Positions 48,474 through 57,148 of a stretch of 62,421 bases of DNA are shown piece by piece. This DNA comes from an uncultured Pelagibacteraceae bacterium (GTDB taxonomy: Bacteria; Pseudomonadota; Alphaproteobacteria; Pelagibacterales; Pelagibacteraceae), in the NCBI GenBank assembly GCA_902631255.1, contig CACOXS010000005.1:1-62421 (forward strand). The letters run 5' to 3'. The notes below the pieces were generated by a model that saw nothing but the letters and a program-made list of their open reading frames with translations, was not told the DNA's origin and did not search any database. Made by a program: the position numbers and the translations under genes. Every line of letters begins with the position of its first letter. Positions within the stretch are counted from its first letter, which is position 1.

Positions 48474-49135
48474 TGTAAATTTTTTTTACTTTTAAAAAGT
48501 TCACTCAATTGAGAAATCATGACATCTCCCAATTCATTGACATCTGTAATCTTTATCGCTCGATTATAGTATCTTGATACATCATGGCCTATTCCAATCG
48601 CTAAAATTTCAGTTTCAGTTTTTTCTTCTATAAATTTCACAATTTTCTTTAAATGTTTTTCAAGAAAATCTCCTGAATTGACTGACAGAGTTGAGTCATC
48701 AACTGGTGCACCATCAGAAATTACCATTAATATTTTTCTCTCTTCTTTTCTTTTTTTTAATCGATTAAAGGCCCAAGAGATTGCTTCACCATCAATGTTC
48801 TCTTTCAATAATCCTTCTTTTAACATTAAACCAAGATTATTTTTAGATTGTCGCCAATGGGTATCAGCACTTTTATAGATTATGTGCCTTAAATCATTTA
48901 ATCTTCCAGGTGTTTTTGGTTTGCCTTCTTTATTCCAAAACTCTCTACTTTTTCCACCTTTCCAATTTTTAGTTGTGAAACCTAATATTTCAACTTTGAC
49001 AGAACACCTTTCCAAGGTTCTTGATAAAATATCAGCACATATTGCAGCTATTGTTATTGGTCTTCCAAAAGGTTTGGTCCCCCCAACCTTAAAGGTTGGG
49101 GGGCCAAACACCGCGCATTGATCCTGAATTGTCAA
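48470..49135 (-). CDS. cobT: CobT-like protein, C-terminal (VWA) part, separated by frameshift
   Basis: The 3' two-fifths of a cobT gene. From [20 protein letters not shown] onward it follows CobaltochelataseT C-termini without gaps: [43 protein letters not shown] and [20 protein letters not shown]. The last VWA metal-site residues are in ISDGAPVDD. The apparent TTG start at 49135 is only the edge of the open frame and overlaps the N-terminal part in another frame; there is no independent ribosome binding site. The real gene is 48470-50315 interrupted by the 46-base element at 49064-49109. Without the element the product would be 599 residues, normal for CobT. Confidence 0.85.
   Translation of the reverse strand: MTIQDQCAVFGPPTFKVGGTKPFGRPITIAAICADILSRTLERCSVKVEILGFTTKNWKGGKSREFWNKEGKPKTPGRLNDLRHIIYKSADTHWRQSKNNLGLMLKEGLLKENIDGEAISWAFNRLKKRKEERKILMVISDGAPVDDSTLSVNSGDFLEKHLKKIVKFIEEKTETEILAIGIGHDVSRYYNRAIKITDVNELGDVMISQLSELFKSKKNLH
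49064..49109 (-). repeat. GC-rich hairpin insert inside cobT
   Basis: Reading cobT on the minus strand, codons for S-M-R-G (ending GGT at 49112-49110) are followed by 46 extra bases before AGA-CCA-ATA (R-P-I) resumes. The insert holds an inverted repeat with arms at 49072-49090 and 49092-49109: about 18 pairs including six consecutive G-C, one bulged base (49078), and a near-zero loop. It contains an in-frame TAA (49091-49089). It ends in GGA (49066-49064), so Gly codons flank the gap. Runs of six C and six G stand out in this A/T-rich genome. TTTGG occurs near both ends. See the findings for interpretations. Confidence 0.9.
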
Positions 49136-50315
49136 TTAGAAGAGTGACCACTGTATCTTTGAAATCTAAATCCTTCTCTTTTTTGAAAGATAATGAATTA
49201 TAAGGGTCCATAATTATTCTTGGTAGTTTTGAACTATCCAATAACCCTTCCTCTAAATCAAACTCCCAAGCTCTATTTTGTTTTGCTAACAATTGTCTTT
49301 GAAGCTTGTTTGCAAGTTTGGTAATGACATCTTGAAAACCTATTAATTGTTGATCTAAAGTTTTTCTTAATTTTGAAGCTTCATCAGAGTTTTCTAAGTT
49401 TTCTGCCTTCGTAATTTCATCAAACTGCGTCGTAAAAATTTTATAGTCTGTATTTAAATCATTAATTGATTTTTTTTGGATAACTTGTTCATTATTTTTT
49501 TGATCAGTTTCACTATCAATTAGTTGCTCATCAAGTTTATATTCGTCTAATTCATACTCAGAGTCTAGACTAGCTTCGGTTTGTTCATTGTCATTTTCAT
49601 CTCTAGTATCATCTGAATTATTGTCTTGGTCATCATTAGAAGGATTATTTTGACCATCATCTTGGTTTTCTTCCCTAGTTTCTTCATTGTCCTCATTTTT
49701 AAAAATATCCATTTTTTGTAATATTTCTGAAAACTTTGAAGAATATTCATTTTGATATTCTAAGTTTTCTTTTAAAAATTCAATGTGTTTATTCATTACT
49801 TTATCGAAGTCTTTTTCCCAAAAATTTAACATATTATTGGTTAAGGGATTTAATTTGACGTTTAAAAATTTCTTTAACATATACAATTCAAAAGCTTCTA
49901 CTACCGGTACATCTTCTTTTGAATTTAATTGGTCTTTTCTTTTTAATTGGATTATCTGATCATAATTTTCTTTAAGATTTTTTTCTATACCTTTCAACAT
50001 TTTCGAGCCCAAGCACTCATACCTTACTTTTTCTGCGATAGAATAAAGAGACCTATATGATGAATTTAAAGGTAAATTTTTTTTATAAATCTCATCATTT
50101 GAAAACTTCTTTTTTAAAGCAGACGAGTCAGACTCTGCTCTAGCTTTAATGAAATCTCCTTTTGAGTTTAGATTTTCAATATCAACAAAATTCAAATCTT
50201 TTTTATTTTTTTCATCAATAGTTTTTAAATAAATATCATCAGAAATCGCCCTTGCTGTTGAAGTTAAAGCTTGCTTAAGTTTTTCTCTTAAGTTTTCAGC
50301 TTTATTGTTTTTCAT
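49089..50315 (-). CDS. cobT: CobT-like protein, N-terminal part, ending at the insert
   Basis: CobT is the VWA-domain partner of AAA+ CobS in the CobNST cobaltochelatase. The 408 residues carry the N-terminal helical region ([18 protein letters not shown]) and a long acidic linker ([18 protein letters not shown]). The start of the VWA domain reaches the MIDAS motif [12 protein letters not shown], after which the frame reads VWPPNL and stops inside the hairpin. As read, the product lacks almost the whole VWA domain and would be inactive. Upstream cobS ends on the base before its ATG. Many alphaproteobacteria keep cobS-cobT without other cobalamin genes, so a different MoxR/VWA-type chelatase or chaperone role is possible. 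Confidence 0.88.
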   Translation of the reverse strand: MKNNKAENLREKLKQALTSTARAISDDIYLKTIDEKNKKDLNFVDIENLNSKGDFIKARAESDSSALKKKFSNDEIYKKNLPLNSSYRSLYSIAEKVRYECLGSKMLKGIEKNLKENYDQIIQLKRKDQLNSKEDVPVVEAFELYMLKKFLNVKLNPLTNNMLNFWEKDFDKVMNKHIEFLKENLEYQNEYSSKFSEILQKMDIFKNEDNEETREENQDDGQNNPSNDDQDNNSDDTRDENDNEQTEASLDSEYELDEYKLDEQLIDSETDQKNNEQVIQKKSINDLNTDYKIFTTQFDEITKAENLENSDEASKLRKTLDQQLIGFQDVITKLANKLQRQLLAKQNRAWEFDLEEGLLDSSKLPRIIMDPYNSLSFKKEKDLDFKDTVVTLLIDNSGSMRGVWPPNL

Positions 50316-51290
50316 TTAAATTTGAATATTTGCTAGTGACTCAGGTAGTTCTTCTCCGAAACATCTTTGATAATATTCGGCTATTATATTTTTTTCAATT
50401 TCATCACATTTATTGAGAAAAGTGACTCTAAATGCGTATCCTACATCTTTAAATATTTCTGCATTTTCAGCCCAATGCAATACTGTTCTTGGACTCATTA
50501 CAGTGCTTATATCTCCAGCTTTAAATCCTTTTCGAGTTAAAGATGCAACTTTTATCATGTTTGATACTTTTTCTTTACCTTTGGAATTATTAAAATTTTT
50601 ATTTTTTGCTAACACAATATCCATTTCTTTATCTAGACTTAAATAATTTAAAGTAGCAACAATAGACCATCTATCCATTTGAGCTTGGTTTATTTGTTGG
50701 GTTCCATGGTAAAGCCCAGTCGTATCACCTAAACCAACTGTGTTTGCAGTCGCAAACAATCTAAAGTATTTATGTGGCTTAATGATTTTATTTTTATCGA
50801 GTAAAGTTAAACTTCCATCAGACTCCAAAACTTTTTGAATCACAAACATAATGTCCGCTCTGGCGGCGTCATACTCATCAAAAGTAAGTGCTACAGGATT
50901 TTGAAGAGACCATGGTAAAATTCCTTCATTAAATTGAGTAACTTGTTTGCCATCTTTTAAAACAATTGCATCTTTACCTATTAGATCAATTCTACTTACA
51001 TGACTGTCTAAATTTACTCTTATACAAGGCCAGTTAAGTCTTGCAGCTACTTGTTCAATATGACTTGATTTTCCACAACCATGTGCCCCACTTATCAAAA
51101 CTCTTTTGTTATAAGCAAATCCTGAAATAATTGCTAACGTAGTATCTTTATCAAATTTATAGTTTTTATCAATTTCTGGGACATATTCATTTTTTTCAGA
51201 AAAGGCATCCACTTCCATTTCAGAGTCGATACCGAACGATTGTTTTAGTGAAACTTTAATATCTGGTTGAATGTTAATATTAGGTGTCAA
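50316..51290 (-). CDS. cobS: CobS-like AAA+ ATPase
   Basis: MoxR-type ATPase, partner of CobT. The 324 residues contain the N-terminal segment [21 protein letters not shown], typical of CobS, and Walker A in [20 protein letters not shown] (about 68-87). Walker B is in [18 protein letters not shown], and sensor 1 in [20 protein letters not shown]. Metal insertion into cobyrinate would also need CobN, which is not in the window. It overlaps the dnaJ-like gene by 11 bases and directly abuts cobT. Confidence 0.92.
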   Translation of the reverse strand: MTPNINIQPDIKVSLKQSFGIDSEMEVDAFSEKNEYVPEIDKNYKFDKDTTLAIISGFAYNKRVLISGAHGCGKSSHIEQVAARLNWPCIRVNLDSHVSRIDLIGKDAIVLKDGKQVTQFNEGILPWSLQNPVALTFDEYDAARADIMFVIQKVLESDGSLTLLDKNKIIKPHKYFRLFATANTVGLGDTTGLYHGTQQINQAQMDRWSIVATLNYLSLDKEMDIVLAKNKNFNNSKGKEKVSNMIKVASLTRKGFKAGDISTVMSPRTVLHWAENAEIFKDVGYAFRVTFLNKCDEIEKNIIAEYYQRCFGEELPESLANIQI

Positions 51291-51807
51291 TTTTTTTCCT
51301 ATATGTATTCTTAAGTTGTGTATAAGCTAAAGTAATTAACTTCAGTTTTTCTTCATACTTTTTGTTGCCAGCATTCATATCAGGGTGAAATTTTTTGACA
51401 AGTGTTTTGAATTTTTCTTGAACTTTTTGCCATTTTAAACCCACTGAAACACCTAATATACTAAAGGCTTTAATGTCTTTATGGTCAAATTTAAATTGAC
51501 GCATATGATCGTAATCACTTTTGAATTTATCTTTATCCATTTCATCTTTTAAAGTTGTATTCCATAAAACTTTAAAGAAATTATCAGAGGAACTAAAGCT
51601 TTGAGTGGGTTTGTGCCAAATCATATCGGACTTTAAAAAATTAATTACTTGATCATCATCCATACCAGAAAAATAATTCCAATTTTTATTAAATTCTTTA
51701 ACGTGTTCTAAACATAACATCCTATATTTTTTACTATTATCCTTTTCAACAGGCGCTTTATATTCACCAATTTCTTTACAATTATTCCAGTCGCAAATAT
51801 TTTTCAT
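51280..51807 (-). CDS. J-domain protein (DnaJ-like)
   Basis: A 175-residue protein with a C-terminal J domain. [20 protein letters not shown] and [14 protein letters not shown] contain the HPD tripeptide (about residue 146-148) that stimulates DnaK. The N-terminal part ([34 protein letters not shown]) has cysteines that may bind zinc. This architecture is the usual neighbour of cobS and bolA in alphaproteobacteria. The client is unknown; a CobS/CobT link is suggested only by position. Confidence 0.88.
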   Translation of the reverse strand: MKNICDWNNCKEIGEYKAPVEKDNSKKYRMLCLEHVKEFNKNWNYFSGMDDDQVINFLKSDMIWHKPTQSFSSSDNFFKVLWNTTLKDEMDKDKFKSDYDHMRQFKFDHKDIKAFSILGVSVGLKWQKVQEKFKTLVKKFHPDMNAGNKKYEEKLKLITLAYTQLKNTYRKKIDT

Positions 51808-51825
51808 GATAATATAATTATACTT

Positions 51826-52086
51826 ATGAATATAAATGATTTAATTGCAATCGTAAAAAAAAAATTACAAAGCCAAATTGTTTTAGAGAGCATATTAATA
51901 GAGGACAAATCTTTTCTTCATAAAAATCATACTGGGAACCAAGCAGGTAAATTTCATCTTAAAATTTCCTTAGTATCTAAAGAACTTAAGCAAATGAAAA
52001 GAATTGATAGTGATAAAAAAATTTATAAAATATTAAATGAGGAATTAGATAAATATATCCACTCTCTTCAAATTCTAATTAGTTAG
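51826..52086 (+). CDS. bolA: BolA-family protein
   Basis: An 86-residue BolA fold. An N-terminal helix (LIAIVKKKLQSQIV) leads to a beta sheet with the loop HKNHTGNQAGKFHLKISLVS, which holds the His residues used for shared Fe-S clusters with monothiol glutaredoxin. A C-terminal helix follows (KIYKILNEELDKYIHSLQI). BolA proteins act with Grx4-type glutaredoxins in iron homeostasis. Divergent from the dnaJ-like gene by 18 bases; its stop overlaps aroB by 12 bases at convergent ends. Confidence 0.88.
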   Translation: MNINDLIAIVKKKLQSQIVLESILIEDKSFLHKNHTGNQAGKFHLKISLVSKELKQMKRIDSDKKIYKILNEELDKYIHSLQILIS

Positions 52087-53181
52087 CTCTTTTTTCAAAA
52101 ATTCATGTAAATTTTTAACTGAATATTCTTGATTTAAAATTGCTTGACCCATTTTTTTTAATAATACCAACTTTATTTTATTAGAATTATTTTTTTTATC
52201 CGTTTTCATAAATTTTATAATTTTATTAAGATCTTTTCTTTTGAAATATTTTTTAATATTCGTAGGTAATTTTGAATTTTTGTAATGATTTGTTATTAAC
52301 TTATAATCATTAATGTTTAAAAATTTATTCCTAAGGCTAAATTTTAATGCCATCATCATTCCTAAAATAACAGCTTCACCGTGATTTAGTCTTTTAGAGT
52401 ATCCTAATGAAGCTTCAAACGAGTGACCAAAAGTGTGCCCAAAATTTAATTTTTTTCTGAGATTGCTCTCTTTTTCGTCTTTTTCAACTACATCTTTTTT
52501 TATTTTACAACTTTCAAATATCGCCTTTTCTATATAAGGAGATTTAAGTTTTATAATGTCATTAAAATTCTGATCCAAATATTTAAAGAATTTTTTTTTA
52601 GAGATAATAGAGTGTTTTAAAATTTCACCATATCCACAAACAATTTCTCTTTTATTGAGTGTTTTTAAAGTATTTATATCACTTATGACTAATTTTGGTT
52701 GATAGAAGCTACCAATGAGATTTTTTCCATACTTAGAATTTACTCCTGTTTTGCCACCAATCGATGAGTCTACTTGAGCCAAAAGAGTTGTGGGAATATT
52801 TATAAAATGTAATCCTCTTTTAAATAAACTTGCAGCAAAACCACCAACGTCTCCAGTTATACCTCCCCCTATTGCTAATAAACTATCCTCTCTAGAAAAA
52901 TTTTTATTCAATAAAATTTCTAAAATTGAATTTATAGTAGTTTGGTTCTTATTTTTTTCGTTGGCATTAAAATTGAATAAAAATATTTTTTTATTCCGTA
53001 GTTTTTTTTTAATTTCAGAAATAAATTTTTTAGGAACTTTTCTGTCAACTACCAATAAACATTTTTTTGATTTAATGGAATTATTGACCATCAAACTTGA
53101 TATTTTTGTAATAAGATTTTTTCCAATAAATATTGGATATTTTTCAGAATTAGTCTTAATTATCAATTTAATTGGTTTCAT
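52075..53181 (-). CDS. aroB: 3-dehydroquinate synthase
   Basis: Second step of the shikimate pathway: DAHP to 3-dehydroquinate, using NAD and zinc. The 368 residues show GGGITGDVGGFAASLFKRG (NAD and substrate loop, about 104-122), PTTLLAQVDSSIGGKTGVN (about 130-148), and metal-binding NFGHTFGHSFE. Length is normal. It overlaps aroK by four bases, the standard aroK-aroB unit. Confidence 0.97.
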   Translation of the reverse strand: MKPIKLIIKTNSEKYPIFIGKNLITKISSLMVNNSIKSKKCLLVVDRKVPKKFISEIKKKLRNKKIFLFNFNANEKNKNQTTINSILEILLNKNFSREDSLLAIGGGITGDVGGFAASLFKRGLHFINIPTTLLAQVDSSIGGKTGVNSKYGKNLIGSFYQPKLVISDINTLKTLNKREIVCGYGEILKHSIISKKKFFKYLDQNFNDIIKLKSPYIEKAIFESCKIKKDVVEKDEKESNLRKKLNFGHTFGHSFEASLGYSKRLNHGEAVILGMMMALKFSLRNKFLNINDYKLITNHYKNSKLPTNIKKYFKRKDLNKIIKFMKTDKKNNSNKIKLVLLKKMGQAILNQEYSVKNLHEFLKKELTN

Positions 53182-53681
53182 ATAATATCTAAAATTCTAT
53201 CTACAATTTCTTTTTTAGTTTTATTGTAACAGTCAATTTTATTTTGTGCTTTTGCATAATATTTATTACGGTTTTTTATCATATTTTGTAGATCACTATT
53301 AGAAACATTATAAGCTAATGGTCTTTTAGCACTTTTTCTTATTCTTTGGATTAAAATATCATCTTTGGTTTTAAGCCAAAAAGATATGTGGTTCTTTAAA
53401 ACCTCGTTTCTTATATTTTTATTTAAAAAAGCACCACCACCCAGAGACACTACTATTCCTTTAATTTTCATGAGTTCTAAAGTAATTTTTTCCTCGTATT
53501 CTCTGAAAAATTTTTCACCTTTGTTTTTGAATATATTTGAAATTTTCATTTTAAGTTTATTTTCTATGTAATGGTCAACATCATAAAAATCTAATTTTAG
53601 TTTTTTTGAAACTAAAAATCCGATAGATGTTTTACCAGATCCCATCATACCTAAAAAAACAATATTTCTATCAGATTTCAT
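53178..53681 (-). CDS. aroK: Shikimate kinase
   Basis: Phosphorylates shikimate. The Walker A motif GMMGSGKTSIG begins near residue 10 from the ATG at 53681 (MKSDRNIVFLG), giving 167 residues, normal for AroK. DVDHYIENK holds the Mg- and shikimate-binding aspartates, VSLGGGAFL is the GGG substrate motif, and RPLAYN the lid region. The frame is also open to an ATG at 53744, but that start would overlap the divergent small membrane protein gene at 53739 and adds an unlikely leader. Confidence 0.95.
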   Translation of the reverse strand: MKSDRNIVFLGMMGSGKTSIGFLVSKKLKLDFYDVDHYIENKLKMKISNIFKNKGEKFFREYEEKITLELMKIKGIVVSLGGGAFLNKNIRNEVLKNHISFWLKTKDDILIQRIRKSAKRPLAYNVSNSDLQNMIKNRNKYYAKAQNKIDCYNKTKKEIVDRILDII

Positions 53682-53738
53682 AATTTTCTTTATTGAAAAA
53701 CCACAAATATGTCTTAATTTGAAATTAATTAAAAGTAT

Positions 53739-53918
53739 ATGCAATTTATTAAAAAAACAAGTTCAAGCCAAAGTATTGTGGGTATTGTAACTAAATTAGT
53801 TTTACTTTTGCTTGTATTTTTTTTAATTATTTTTTTACTGAACAAGATTGATTTTCCAGCTCCTAAAAAAGATATAGATAAAACTATTCCTAATGAAAAT
53901 TTTAAAATCGTTAAATAA
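53739..53918 (+). CDS. 59-residue single-pass membrane protein of unknown function
   Basis: A frame of 59 codons encodes a short polar start (MQFIKKTSSSQSIVGIV), one strong hydrophobic helix (LVLLLLVFFLIIFLL, about 21-35) and a polar tail with FPAPKKDIDKTIP and a final FKIVK. It lies divergent from aroK and its last 26 bases overlap the start of the following secreted-protein gene, which suggests coupling. The predicted tail after one helix would be periplasmic. I recognise no family; its position in front of an exported protein suggests a shared envelope role. Confidence 0.7.
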   Translation: MQFIKKTSSSQSIVGIVTKLVLLLLVFFLIIFLLNKIDFPAPKKDIDKTIPNENFKIVK

Positions 53919-55668
53919 AAAAAATTTTTTAATTTTATTTTTTTTATTTTTCACTTCCATTGCTATTGCAGAAGAAAAACCAGTTGATATTTGGAATATT
54001 GATAAAAAAGAAATTGAAGAAAAAAATATAACAAACAATTCAGAAATTTCAAATGGGGAAAACATATTACAAGAGAGTATCGAGCCAAGTGTATTTGGAA
54101 TGCAAAATCAAAATCAAAAATCAATTATTAATCTTGACGAAAAGTTTGATGCAAAAGAAATTAAAATAATCGGATTATATGATCCAGAAGATTATGGTCT
54201 CAATGTAGATATGTGGTCTTACTCAGATGGTGATCAATTAAAAAATTTGTTTACAAAATTAAATAAGATGGATTTATCTGATGATGCAATCGAAATTGTG
54301 AATACTTTACTCTTAATTAATGCTCATAGTCCAAAAAAAAATATATCAGATAATGAATTTTTAAAATTAAAGTCAGATTGGTTAATAAAAAATTCAAACC
54401 TAGACTTAATCGAGGAATACTTAATCCAAAATCAAATAATTAATTTACACTCAGAACTTACAAAATATCTCGTCGATGAACATCTTTCAAATTCAGAAAT
54501 TGATAAAGCTTGCAGTATATTTTCAAAAAATAATGAATTAATCACAGATGAGTATCTATCTAAATTTAACATTTATTGTTTGATTAAAAATAATAAAAGA
54601 GAGGAAGCTCAATTAATTTTAGACTTAAAGAAAGAATTAGGTTTTAAGGATGAATATTTTGAAAATAAAATAAATTATCTACTAAAATACACAAAAAAAA
54701 TAGACGTTTCAGTATCTGAAAAATCAATATTTGATTTTTATTTAGCTCATCAAACAAATCCTAATTTTAATTTCGAACCAAATGATAAAACCAAAAAAAT
54801 AATTTGGAAATACCTTTCTTCTGCAAATCTGCTAGGTTCGTTTAAACAAATTGATGTTTCTGAAATTGAAAAAATATCGACTATAGAAAAGGCTGTTCAT
54901 GATAAAAATTATCCTGAAAAAGAATTATTTGATTTATATAAAAGATTTCAATTTGACTTTAATCAACTTCTCAATGCTCAAAAAGAATATAAAAAACTCT
55001 CTAAATTAGAGGGAAGAGCCCTTGTTTATCAAAAAATCTTACTTGAATCAGAAATGGTAGAAAAATTAAAGTTATTAAAAATATTAAAAAATTCTTTTAA
55101 GGATGATGGTTTAGATAATGCGTTTGATCTAGAACTTAAATTTTTTCTCGAGAAGATGAATCCTGTAGACATACCAGATAATTTAACCAGTTTTTATTAT
55201 ACAAATATTCAAATTGAAAAGGATGAAGATAAAAAAATTAAATTTAATAATGATATAATGCATCAATCAAAATTAATTAATTATTTTAATGGTGATTATG
55301 CAAGTTCTAAAATTTCCAAAGACACAAATAATTTTTTAAAAAAAATAAAGAAAAATAAAAAATATTTCCTTTCTAAAAAAGATATCATTTTTTTAGAATC
55401 ATTGAGACATGATGGAATTAAAATTTCAGAAAAATATGATGATTTATATCAAATAGATGAAAATGAAATCCCTACAGATATACAAATTATGATTAATAAT
55501 AGGGAAACTGGCTTAGCACTTTTGCGAATAGCTGAATTGATTGGGCAAGATAAAATTGAAAGAATCGACGAAGATACAATTTATTTTATAGTCACAGCTC
55601 TCAATAAGCTCAATATTGATTGGATGAGAAATAAAATATTACTGAAAGTTCTTCCTTTAAAAGTTTAA
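53893..55668 (+). CDS. Large exported protein of unknown function
   Basis: A 591-residue protein with a signal peptide of about 25 residues (KKNFLILFFLFFTSIAIAEE, cleavage likely after AIA). The mature part starts with PVDIWNIDKKEIEEKN, then an Asn/Glu-rich region, and from about residue 100 is mainly helical and repeat-like (LKNLFTKLNKMDLSDDAIEI, KACSIFSKNNELITDEYL, DLYKRFQFDFNQLLNAQKEY), resembling TPR-like or tetratricopeptide solenoids without clear consensus. I cannot name a family. It is presumably periplasmic, linked to the preceding 59-residue membrane protein by a 26-base overlap. Confidence 0.8.
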   Translation: MKILKSLNKKNFLILFFLFFTSIAIAEEKPVDIWNIDKKEIEEKNITNNSEISNGENILQESIEPSVFGMQNQNQKSIINLDEKFDAKEIKIIGLYDPEDYGLNVDMWSYSDGDQLKNLFTKLNKMDLSDDAIEIVNTLLLINAHSPKKNISDNEFLKLKSDWLIKNSNLDLIEEYLIQNQIINLHSELTKYLVDEHLSNSEIDKACSIFSKNNELITDEYLSKFNIYCLIKNNKREEAQLILDLKKELGFKDEYFENKINYLLKYTKKIDVSVSEKSIFDFYLAHQTNPNFNFEPNDKTKKIIWKYLSSANLLGSFKQIDVSEIEKISTIEKAVHDKNYPEKELFDLYKRFQFDFNQLLNAQKEYKKLSKLEGRALVYQKILLESEMVEKLKLLKILKNSFKDDGLDNAFDLELKFFLEKMNPVDIPDNLTSFYYTNIQIEKDEDKKIKFNNDIMHQSKLINYFNGDYASSKISKDTNNFLKKIKKNKKYFLSKKDIIFLESLRHDGIKISEKYDDLYQIDENEIPTDIQIMINNRETGLALLRIAELIGQDKIERIDEDTIYFIVTALNKLNIDWMRNKILLKVLPLKV

Positions 55669-55691
55669 AAATTAGTTTAATTATTTACTTT

Positions 55692-56213
55692 ATGCTTAGA
55701 GAAATTGTTACTGTTCCAGATGAAATATTAAAGAAAATTTCTGATCCAATTGAAAAAGTTGGAATTAATGAAAAAAAATTAATTGATGACTTATTTGAAA
55801 CAATGTACCACTCCAAGGGAATAGGCCTTGCGGCAGTTCAAGTCGGTATACTCAAACGAGTTTTAGTTGTTGACGTTTCAAGTAAAGATGAAAAAAATCA
55901 ACCAATTGCATTAATCAATCCTGTTATAAAAAACTTAAGCGAAGAGACATCGGTGTACGAAGAGGGTTGTTTATCAATACCCAAAACTTTTATTGAAATT
56001 GAGAGGCCAAAAATTTGTGAAGTGGAATATATTGATGAAAAGGGAGAGAAGAAAAATCTTAAATGTGATGGGCTTTTATCAACTTGCGTTCAGCATGAAA
56101 TTAATCATTTAGATGGCAAACTAATCATCGATCATTTATCAAAATTAAAGAAAGATTTTATTATAAAAAAAATTTCAAAAATTAAAAAAAATCCAGACAG
56201 AATAGTAGTTTAA
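55692..56213 (+). CDS. def: Peptide deformylase
   Basis: Removes the N-formyl group from new proteins. The 173 residues carry motif 1 GIGLAAVQVG (about 43-52), motif 2 EEGCLSIP (about 92-99, Cys metal ligand) and motif 3 QHEINHLDG (about 136-144, HExxH). All metal ligands are present. The ATG is 23 bases after the preceding gene, and fmt starts two bases after its stop. Confidence 0.97.
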   Translation: MLREIVTVPDEILKKISDPIEKVGINEKKLIDDLFETMYHSKGIGLAAVQVGILKRVLVVDVSSKDEKNQPIALINPVIKNLSEETSVYEEGCLSIPKTFIEIERPKICEVEYIDEKGEKKNLKCDGLLSTCVQHEINHLDGKLIIDHLSKLKKDFIIKKISKIKKNPDRIVV

Positions 56214-56215
56214 AG

Positions 56216-57148
56216 ATGGCAAATAAGATTATCTTTATGGGTACACCGATATTTTGTGTTCCTATCTTAAAATCTCTATATCAAAATGGTTATAATATTT
56301 CTGCAGTCTATACACAACCACCTCAAAAATCTCATAGAGGACAAAAAATTAACAAAAGTCCAATTCAGGGTATTTCTGAAACTTTAAATATAGATTATAG
56401 AACACCCAAGACACTTGAAGATAATCATGAGGAGTATGAATTTTTAAAAGAATTAAATGCCGATCTTGCTATAGTGTGTGCATATGGACAAATAATTCCT
56501 GAAAATTTTTTAAACTTAACTAAAAAAGGTTTTGTAAATATTCACGCCTCAATTCTTCCTAGTTGGCGAGGTGCAGCGCCAATCCAGAGATCAATTATGA
56601 ATTTAGATCCTGAGACCGGTATAAGTATTATGAAGATCAAAAAAGAATTGGATAGCGGACCAGTTAGTAATATTTATAAAATCAAAATAGATCAAAACCA
56701 AAATGCTCAAGAAATTTCAGAAAAATTATCCGCTTTAGCTGCTGAAAAAATTTTAGATAATGTGGATGATATACTTGAAGATAAGGCGAAGTTTATTGAT
56801 CAGGATCATTCAAAAGCAACTTATGCAAAAAAAATTGATAAGGAGGAGTCACGGATTGATTGGGACGAGGATGCTTCTAAAATAATTGGAAAAATAAATG
56901 GATTATTTCCCTCCCCGGGTGCTTCTTTTAGTTTTAATGGTGAAAGATATAAAATTTTGAAAGCCGAAATTGGTAATGGCATAGGTCAAGTAGGAGAAAT
57001 TATTTCAAATCAGTTAGAAGTAGCATGTAATAAAAACCAATCTATTAAGATTCTCGAAATTCAAAGACAAGGAAAAAGACCGCAAAAAATTAGCGAATTC
57101 ATGTTGGGCTCTCAAATTAAAAAAGGCTCAAAGTTATCAAATGTTTAG
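56216..57148 (+). CDS. fmt: Methionyl-tRNA formyltransferase
   Basis: Formylates initiator Met-tRNA. The 310 residues contain the N-terminal Rossmann-like domain (IIFMGTPIFCVPILKSL), the formyl-folate site FVNIHASILPSWRGAAPIQR (about 105-124) and the SLLP-like loop. The C-terminal OB domain follows (RIDWDEDASKIIGKINGLFP). Length normal. Overlaps truA by eight bases, forming a def-fmt-truA unit. Confidence 0.97.
   Translation: MANKIIFMGTPIFCVPILKSLYQNGYNISAVYTQPPQKSHRGQKINKSPIQGISETLNIDYRTPKTLEDNHEEYEFLKELNADLAIVCAYGQIIPENFLNLTKKGFVNIHASILPSWRGAAPIQRSIMNLDPETGISIMKIKKELDSGPVSNIYKIKIDQNQNAQEISEKLSALAAEKILDNVDDILEDKAKFIDQDHSKATYAKKIDKEESRIDWDEDASKIIGKINGLFPSPGASFSFNGERYKILKAEIGNGIGQVGEIISNQLEVACNKNQSIKILEIQRQGKRPQKISEFMLGSQIKKGSKLSNV

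Noticed and set aside
49072-49109. cobT hairpin as a transcription terminator
   Set aside because: Neither strand has a proper T run after the stem, and it lies inside a coding region.
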